Part shown: positions 59,201 to 64,000 of the stretch, in pieces
How positions within the stretch are numbered: the stretch's first letter is position 1
How the letters are laid out: every line of letters starts with the position of its first letter
Assembly: GCA_017399765.1 (NCBI GenBank)
Contig: JAFQBH010000017.1
Span: forward strand, 1-64,000
Source of the DNA: Oscillospiraceae bacterium
GTDB taxonomy: Bacteria; Bacillota; Clostridia; Oscillospirales; Ruminococcaceae
Length of the DNA stretch: 64,000 nucleotides
Direction of reading: 5' to 3'
Position numbers and translations under genes: made by a program
Notes under the pieces: generated by a model
The model's input: only the letters and a program-made list of their open reading frames with translations
Databases searched by the model: none
Told to the model about the DNA's origin: nothing

Positions 59201-60340
59201 ATGCTTGAATTTGAAGAACTTAAACTCAGACTGGTTGCTCTTGAACCCCAGATTGAGGATCTTAAAGATGCTCTCGGTCTTGAACAGTGCAAAGCCGAAG
59301 TAAGAAGACTTGAAGCCCAGCAGGAAGACCCGGATTTTTGGAACGACGTTGAAACTTCCACAAAAGTTCAGCGCAAGCTCAGCCAGCTTAACGGAAAAAT
59401 CAATTCCCATAAAGATCTTGAAACCCGCTATGAGGACGCAATGACCCTTATCGAAATTGCTCTTGAGGAAAACGATCCTTCTCTTTATGACGAAGCTCTT
59501 CCGGAAGTTGAAAAACTCGAAAAGGATATTGATGAGCTCAAGCTCACAACTCTTCTCACCGGTGAATATGATGAAGGCAATGCAATCATCACTTTCCATG
59601 CCGGTGCCGGCGGCACCGAAGCTCAGGATTGGTGCCAGATGCTTTACAGAATGTACACCTCCTGGTGCAACAAACACCCGGACCTCAAATATACCCTTGT
59701 TGACTGGCTTGACGGCGATGAAGCCGGCGTTAAATCCGCAACCATCATTGTCGAAGGACCCAACGCCTACGGTTTCCTTAAATCCGAAAACGGCGTTCAC
59801 CGCCTTGTAAGGGTTTCTCCTTTCGATGCTTCCGGCCGCCGCCAGACTTCCTTTGCTTCTCTCGAAGTTATGCCGGAAATCGAGGACGACAAATCCATCG
59901 AAATCAAAGAGGACGATATCAAAATGGAAGTTTACCGCGCTTCCGGTGCGGGCGGTCAGAAAGTTAACAAAACTTCTTCCGCAGTCCGTCTTATCCATAT
60001 TCCCACCGGTATCACCGTTTGCTCCCAGATTGAGCGTTCCCAGTATCAGAACCGCGAAGTTTGTATGAACATGCTCCGTTCCAAACTTGTTGAAATCAAA
60101 GAACGCGAACATCTCGAAAAAATCGAGGATATCAAAGGCGTTCAGAAAGAAATCACCTGGGGAAGCCAGATCCGTTCCTATGTTTTCATGCCTTACACCA
60201 TGGTAAAAGACCACAGAACCGGTTTTGAAACCGGTAACGTCCAGGCTGTTATGGACGGCGAAATCGACGGTTTCATCAACGCTTACCTCAAGCAGATGAA
60301 CAAAGGCCAGTTCGAAGGCGGAAACGACGATTTGGTATAA
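59201..60340 (+). CDS. prfB: Peptide chain release factor 2
   Basis: A 379-residue factor reading UGA/UAA stops. RVSPFDASGRRQTSF has the SPF tripeptide and YRASGAGGQKVNKTSSAVRL the GGQ that triggers peptide release. The gene is a single open frame: the in-frame TGA with +1 shift found near codon 25 in many bacteria is absent. GGAGGTATAAATA precedes ATG 59201. Confidence 0.96.
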   Translation: MLEFEELKLRLVALEPQIEDLKDALGLEQCKAEVRRLEAQQEDPDFWNDVETSTKVQRKLSQLNGKINSHKDLETRYEDAMTLIEIALEENDPSLYDEALPEVEKLEKDIDELKLTTLLTGEYDEGNAIITFHAGAGGTEAQDWCQMLYRMYTSWCNKHPDLKYTLVDWLDGDEAGVKSATIIVEGPNAYGFLKSENGVHRLVRVSPFDASGRRQTSFASLEVMPEIEDDKSIEIKEDDIKMEVYRASGAGGQKVNKTSSAVRLIHIPTGITVCSQIERSQYQNREVCMNMLRSKLVEIKEREHLEKIEDIKGVQKEITWGSQIRSYVFMPYTMVKDHRTGFETGNVQAVMDGEIDGFINAYLKQMNKGQFEGGNDDLV

Positions 60341-60352
60341 TTAAAACAAAAA

Positions 60353-60378
60353 TACGGGCGGCAATGCCGCCCGTTTCT
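60353..60378 (+). terminator. Terminator of prfB
   Basis: Stem ACGGGCGGC / GCCGCCCGT with a short T-run; the next gene begins 15 bases later. Confidence 0.75.
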
Positions 60379-60392
60379 TATAGGTGATTATT

Positions 60393-61064
60393 ATGATTAA
60401 AGCAGTTTTTATCGATATTGACGGAACTCTTCTGGATTTTGAGGCCTGCGTTGAGGAATCAATGCGCGTTGGTCTTACCGAAAACAAAATTGAATATAAG
60501 CCGGAGATGCTCGAAACTTTCCACAGAATAAATGACGTTTTCTGGCGGGACCTTGAGCAGGGGAAAATTACTTTTGAGGAACTTCTTGAAAGAAGATGGG
60601 CAACGGTTTTTGAAGCCCTCGAAATTGATCTCAACGGTCCGGAATTTGAAACCTATTTCAGAAAACGCCTTCACGAAAGCGCAATTCCCATGGAAGGCTC
60701 TTACGAAACGCTTGAATATCTTTCCGGAAAATACCGCCTTTTTGCCGCAAGCAACGGACCCCATGAACAGCAGATTGAAAGACTTCGCAAGGCGGATATG
60801 CTCAAATATTTCGAAGATGTTTTTACCTCCGGAAAAATCGGCGCGGAAAAGCCCGCAAAGGAATTTTTTGAATATTGCTTTGAAAAAGCCGCGGATATAA
60901 AACCGGAAGAAAGCACAATGCTCGGCGATTCCCTTACTTCCGATATGAAAGGCGGAAACGATTTCGGAATGAAGACCATCTGGCTCAACCTTAACGGAAA
61001 GGAAAAGCCGGAATGGGTGGATTTTGAGATAAAATCACTTGATGAAATTAAAAATATCATATAA
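60393..61064 (+). CDS. HAD family YjjG-like noncanonical pyrimidine nucleotidase
   Basis: A 223-residue HAD hydrolase: FIDIDGTLLDFEACVEESM (motif I), AASNGPHEQQIERL (motif II), SGKIGAEKPAKEFFEYC (motif III Lys) and MLGDSLTSDMKGGNDFGMKTIW (motif IV), the pattern of YjjG nucleotidases that clear odd pyrimidine nucleotides. ATG 60393 follows TAGGTG. No close promoter is seen, so read-through from prfB is possible. Confidence 0.9.
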   Translation: MIKAVFIDIDGTLLDFEACVEESMRVGLTENKIEYKPEMLETFHRINDVFWRDLEQGKITFEELLERRWATVFEALEIDLNGPEFETYFRKRLHESAIPMEGSYETLEYLSGKYRLFAASNGPHEQQIERLRKADMLKYFEDVFTSGKIGAEKPAKEFFEYCFEKAADIKPEESTMLGDSLTSDMKGGNDFGMKTIWLNLNGKEKPEWVDFEIKSLDEIKNII

Positions 61065-61065
61065 A

Positions 61066-61103
61066 ACAAAACCCTGCGGAATTTCCGCAGGGTTTTGTTT
61101 TTG
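61066..61103. terminator. Bidirectional terminator
   Basis: Stem AAAACCCTGCGGAA / TTCCGCAGGGTTTT flanked by A- and T-rich ends. Confidence 0.9.
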
Positions 61104-61129
61104 TGGATATAGAAAAGAGTTGGGGGTAA

Positions 61130-61894
61130 TTATTTTGTGGTATAACCGCCGTCAACGATAATTGCTTGACCGGTAAGGTAGGTGTTTTCAATCATGAACA
61201 TTACCGCATGACCCATTTCTTCTGCATTTGCAATTCTGTCAAGTCCGGCAGCAAGAGGATGCATGGATTTTGCATAATCATAAAATGCGCCGAGAGTGTT
61301 GGTGTTGCACATACCGGAATCGGTATAACCGGGGCAGAGAACGTTTACGCGGATATTCTTGGGAGCAAGGTCAAGAGCCCATGCTTTGGTCATACCGACA
61401 ACAGCGTGTTTGCTTCCGTTGTATGCGGAACCGTTTGCGGTACCAACAATACCCATGATTGAAGCAACGTTTACAATTGCGCCGCCTTCGCCGTGTTTTA
61501 CCATTTCGGCAACCGCATATTTTGCACAATAAAGGCCGCCGTTTACGTTTACGTCCATAGCTCTTTTTACATCGGCGACTACATCTTCATCTTCAATGGT
61601 GCAGCGGCCGGCAACGCCTGCGCTGTTTACAAGAGCATCAACTCTGCCGAATGTTTTAACGGTTTCGTCAACCATGTTTTTTACACATTCCTCGTTGGAA
61701 ACGTCAACTTTTACACCGAGAACATTATTGTTATAAATTTCTTTAAGTCTTGCAACCTGAGCATCAACTGCATCGCCGTTATAGTCTGCGATAACAACTT
61801 TTGCACCTTTTTTAAGAAGTGCTTCAACTGCACCAAGACCGATTCCGGAAGCACCGCCGGTTACGATTGCAACTTTTTCTTTTACGTCAAACAT
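61130..61894 (-). CDS. Short-chain dehydrogenase/reductase, module 1
   Basis: A 254-residue NAD(P) enzyme: TGGASGIGLGA (cofactor loop), VNSAGVAG, catalytic Ser in VASIMG, and Y-N-G-S-K. It ends with VDGGYTTK. The substrate is unknown. ATG 61894 follows GGGGGA. It is divergent from a TetR regulator at 62053, and a second SDR/TetR pair follows; both SDR genes share 3' flanking sequence. Confidence 0.92.
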   Translation of the reverse strand: MFDVKEKVAIVTGGASGIGLGAVEALLKKGAKVVIADYNGDAVDAQVARLKEIYNNNVLGVKVDVSNEECVKNMVDETVKTFGRVDALVNSAGVAGRCTIEDEDVVADVKRAMDVNVNGGLYCAKYAVAEMVKHGEGGAIVNVASIMGIVGTANGSAYNGSKHAVVGMTKAWALDLAPKNIRVNVLCPGYTDSGMCNTNTLGAFYDYAKSMHPLAAGLDRIANAEEMGHAVMFMIENTYLTGQAIIVDGGYTTK

Positions 61895-62003
61895 CTGATA
61901 AATCCCCCTGATTAAAATAATGGAGCAAGCAATTGCTTTTTCCTGCAGAATTATGATATAATATTCTTGGTTGTTAGAAAAGTAACAATGCTTTTCATGT
62001 GTA

Positions 62004-62031
62004 ACAAAATGAAACAAAATTTGCATTTTGT
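62004..62031. promoter_or_regulatory. Inverted repeat between divergent SDR and TetR genes, module 1
   Basis: ACAAAATG (62004-62011) and CATTTTGT (62024-62031) form 8-bp perfect arms with a 12-base centre, just before the TetR start and upstream of the SDR gene. A plausible TetR operator. Confidence 0.5.
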
Positions 62032-62052
62032 ATCAGGTGGTATCAAAAATTT

Positions 62053-62586
62053 ATGAATACAAAAAAATACATTGCGGAATCTTTTGAAAGACTTCTTGAA
62101 AAAAAGAGTTTTAAAAGCATAACAATACAGGATATTGCTGATGAGAGCGAAATTTCAAGGGTTACTTTTTATCGTAATTTTAAAGATAAATATGACCTTA
62201 TGAACTGGGTTTATCAGCACGAACTGGACAAATTTAAAGATTCGCTTATAGATGAGAGAAAAAGTTTAACAACCACAAAAATTCTTGCGGAATTTATATA
62301 TTCAAAAAGAAAATATTTTGTGGAACTTTTTAAAATTGAGGGGCAAAATTCATTCACCAATTTTTTAGCGGAATACAGTATAGAATTTACCCAAAAGCAG
62401 CTTGAATTTGTTTTTGATAAAGAAGCTCCGGAAAATATGATGGATTCAATTGTGATTTATTGTTATGGCTGTGCAAATTATTTAAAGCATTGGGCGCTTG
62501 GCGGATATAAAAAAACTCCGGAAGAAATAACAAAGGTTTTAACCGAAAACATACCGGAAAAATTAGCGAAATATTTATATATTTAA
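62053..62586 (+). CDS. TetR/AcrR family regulator, module 1 (DhaS-like)
   Basis: A 177-residue regulator. Helix-turn-helix ITIQDIADESEISRVTFYRNFKDKYDLMNWVY at about 23-55 is canonical, and the C-terminal part has the DhaS/TetR_C_7-like YCYGCANYLKHWALGGYKKTPEEI segment. ATG 62053 follows AGGTGG. It is divergent from SDR module 1 and likely controls it. Confidence 0.9.
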   Translation: MNTKKYIAESFERLLEKKSFKSITIQDIADESEISRVTFYRNFKDKYDLMNWVYQHELDKFKDSLIDERKSLTTTKILAEFIYSKRKYFVELFKIEGQNSFTNFLAEYSIEFTQKQLEFVFDKEAPENMMDSIVIYCYGCANYLKHWALGGYKKTPEEITKVLTENIPEKLAKYLYI

Positions 62587-62632
62587 AAAAACAAACGCCG
62601 TGCTCGTTTTTTAGCACGGCGTTTGTTTTTGT
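62587..62632. terminator. Bidirectional terminator
   Basis: A 14-bp stem ACAAACGCCGTGCT / AGCACGGCGTTTGT with an 8-base loop. Confidence 0.92.
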
Positions 62633-62658
62633 GAATATAGAAAAGAGTTGGGGGATAA

Positions 62659-63447
62659 TTATCTTACCATTGCAAGACCGCCGTTTACGCAGATGGTCTG
62701 TCCGTTGATATAACGTGCGCCGTCGGAAGCAAGGAAGACCATTACGGGAACAAGGTCGGTATCAACTTCGCCCATATCTCCGAAGAGCGGGAACATCTGT
62801 TTAAGACCTGCTTTATAAGGTTCAACAACAGCGGGATCCGCGGTTTCAAGCCAATATTTATACATGGGAGTTTTGATGGAGGGGTTTACGCAGTTGCAGC
62901 GAACATTTGCTTCACGTGCCCAGTCAAGAGCGATAGAACGGGTCCAGCCAAGAACAGCTGCTTTGGAGGAAGCATAAACCGCTCCATTGGGCATGCCGGT
63001 AAGACCGGTATCGGAAGCATAGTTGATGATTGCACCTTCAATTCCATTTGCTTTAAAATATTTATAAGCTTCCTGGTTGGTCCAGACTGTGCCGTTAAAG
63101 TTTACGCCAAAAACAAAATCAATATCATCTTTTTCAAAATCTTCTGCGGGTTTGTTGCGTTCAACACCGGCAATGTTTGCAAGAACGTCAAGTCCACCCA
63201 TGATTTCGATTGCTTTTGCAAAGAATTCCTGAACAGCGGTTTTATCGGTGATGTCGCAGTGGAAATATGTTGCTTTTCCGGTTACGTTTTCCTGTGCGTT
63301 TGCTTCTGCTTCGGTGGTTTTGCCGCCTTCATCGTTAACGTCGCAGAAAACGACCTGTGCGCCTGCACGAACATATCCTCTTACACAACCTGCAGCAATG
63401 CCGCTGCCGCCGCCGGTTACGATTATTTTTTTGCCTTCAAGTTCCAT
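62659..63447 (-). CDS. Short-chain dehydrogenase/reductase, module 2
   Basis: A 262-residue NAD(P) enzyme: TGGGSGIAAGC at the cofactor loop (the last Gly of TGxxxGxG is Ala), ANIAGVER, Ser in YASDTGL and Y-A-S-S-K catalytic pair. It ends with VNGGLAMVR. The substrate is unknown. AGGAAAAAG precedes ATG 63447. It faces away from the TetR gene starting at 63575. Confidence 0.92.
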   Translation of the reverse strand: MELEGKKIIVTGGGSGIAAGCVRGYVRAGAQVVFCDVNDEGGKTTEAEANAQENVTGKATYFHCDITDKTAVQEFFAKAIEIMGGLDVLANIAGVERNKPAEDFEKDDIDFVFGVNFNGTVWTNQEAYKYFKANGIEGAIINYASDTGLTGMPNGAVYASSKAAVLGWTRSIALDWAREANVRCNCVNPSIKTPMYKYWLETADPAVVEPYKAGLKQMFPLFGDMGEVDTDLVPVMVFLASDGARYINGQTICVNGGLAMVR

Positions 63448-63480
63448 TTACTTTTTCCTCCGTTTGCGTTATAATTATGG

Positions 63481-63496
63481 TGACACATTTGTGTCA
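63481..63496. promoter_or_regulatory. Palindrome between divergent SDR and TetR genes, module 2
   Basis: TGACACA-TT-TGTGTCA, a perfect 16-bp palindrome between the two divergent starts. It differs from the module 1 site, implying separate specificity. Confidence 0.55.
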
Positions 63497-63574
63497 TAGT
63501 CACATTCTAAATGCTTCGAAAGTGAATGTAAATATTTTAACAAAAAACTGAAACAAACAAAGGCGATATGTATC

Positions 63575-64000
63575 ATGAAAAGCGAAATGACCCTTAATGA
63601 AAGTGTAAAAGAGGCTGTTGAGATTGCACTTATAAGACTTTTAAATAAAAAGGATATAAATAAAATAACAGTTACAGAACTTTGCGAAACTGCGGGAGTT
63701 GGAAGAAGCAGTTTTTATCGGAATTTTGAAAGTCTGGAAGATGCCGCAGTAAGCTATGTAAACAGGATATATCGGGAATATTTCAGAAATAATCCGGTGA
63801 ATCCAAACGCTTATAAAAAACCCAATTTCTCATTTTTTCTTAAGGAAAGATATAAATTTGTAAAAAAACACAGGAATGATTTTACTGTTTTATATAAAAA
63901 TGGGATTCTTTATAAATCCCTTCTGAAAATGGATCCGGAAATCAAAGCACAGTATCTTTTGGCAGACGTAAGTGAAAGCCGATATTTCAGCGCAATGGTA
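63575..64000 (+). CDS. TetR/AcrR family regulator, module 2 (3' end outside window)
   Basis: The frame from ATG 63575 is open to the last base, giving 142 residues. The N-terminal domain has ITVTELCETAGVGRSSFYRNFESLEDAAVSYVNRIY, a standard TetR helix-turn-helix. AAAGG lies about 10 bases upstream. It is divergent from SDR module 2 and parallels the module 1 pair. Confidence 0.85.
   Translation, partial: MKSEMTLNESVKEAVEIALIRLLNKKDINKITVTELCETAGVGRSSFYRNFESLEDAAVSYVNRIYREYFRNNPVNPNAYKKPNFSFFLKERYKFVKKHRNDFTVLYKNGILYKSLLKMDPEIKAQYLLADVSESRYFSAMV

Noticed and set aside
1..64000. CRISPR arrays, insertion sequences, prophage or tRNA genes
   Set aside because: I looked for regular repeats, transposase motifs, phage structural genes and cloverleaf signatures and saw none.

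Overview
The window looks like chromosome of a low-to-mid GC, spore-forming Clostridia member, probably near Oscillospiraceae/Ruminococcaceae. This rests on SpoIIE, the yabP-yabQ-divIC-yabR block, two T-box leaders, RNase Y, RemA, Prp-processed L27, zapA, abundant TTG starts behind strong AGGAGG sites, and TTGACA-17-TATAAT promoters. The species assignment is inference. I see no tRNA or rRNA genes, CRISPR arrays, insertion sequences or phage genes. Most of the window is compact core genome with short accessory operons between.

Layout. 1-2.5 kb: a kinase tail, an ECF-type sigma/anti-sigma pair and a membrane protein. 2.5-7.5 kb: spoIIE, then a Met T-box controlling metN-metI-metQ. 7.6-10.7 kb: GNAT, an XRE-membrane regulator and glyS (all minus). 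11-14.2 kb: yicC-remA-gmk-rpoZ-coaBC. 14.3-22.4 kb: an HD protein, glgP with a cre-like site, a second sigma/anti-sigma pair whose anti-sigma carries three extracellular repeats, and thrS behind a Thr T-box. 22.5-26.7 kb: rny, then an SdpR/SdpI-type operon with two identical operators around its promoter. 26.8-32.3 kb: an amidase-like protein, zapA-dut, maf, an aminotransferase, a phosphatase-like protein and asnS. 32.4-41.7 kb: a PadR/membrane-protein pair, then pcrA-mscS-ymfF-ymfH-lgt-folD. 41.7-47.9 kb: two sister lipoproteins, GNAT-obg, rplU-prp-rpmA and mrnC-yitT (all minus). 48-54.4 kb: an unlisted small Cys-containing gene, yabP-yabQ-divIC-yabR, an amidohydrolase, hpf, an AAC(3)-like gene, a HAD phosphatase and a polysaccharide deacetylase. 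54.4-64 kb: a cytidylate-kinase-like gene, a 2-hydroxyacid dehydrogenase, rpsF-ssb-rpsR, a zinc-ribbon membrane protein, prfB, a HAD nucleotidase and two back-to-back SDR/TetR modules, the last cut by the window end.

Connections. Amino-acid supply and tRNA charging are tied together through the Met and Thr T-boxes. Sporulation genes (spoIIE, yabP/Q, the deacetylase with a sigma-E-like promoter, and the small gene with a sigma-G-like promoter) are scattered among growth genes. At least four units carry palindromes consistent with autoregulation: XRE, SdpR, PadR and the TetR pairs. A family of hairpin-rich intergenic repeats occurs at four places. The most unusual items are the twin-operator SdpR operon, a 108-base in-frame insertion in maf flanked by 8-base direct repeats, a CoaBC lacking the Asn of its PxMN motif, two lipoproteins sharing a 123-bp 95% identical 5' end, a probable CTG start, and a 113-base out-of-frame yabQ/divIC overlap.
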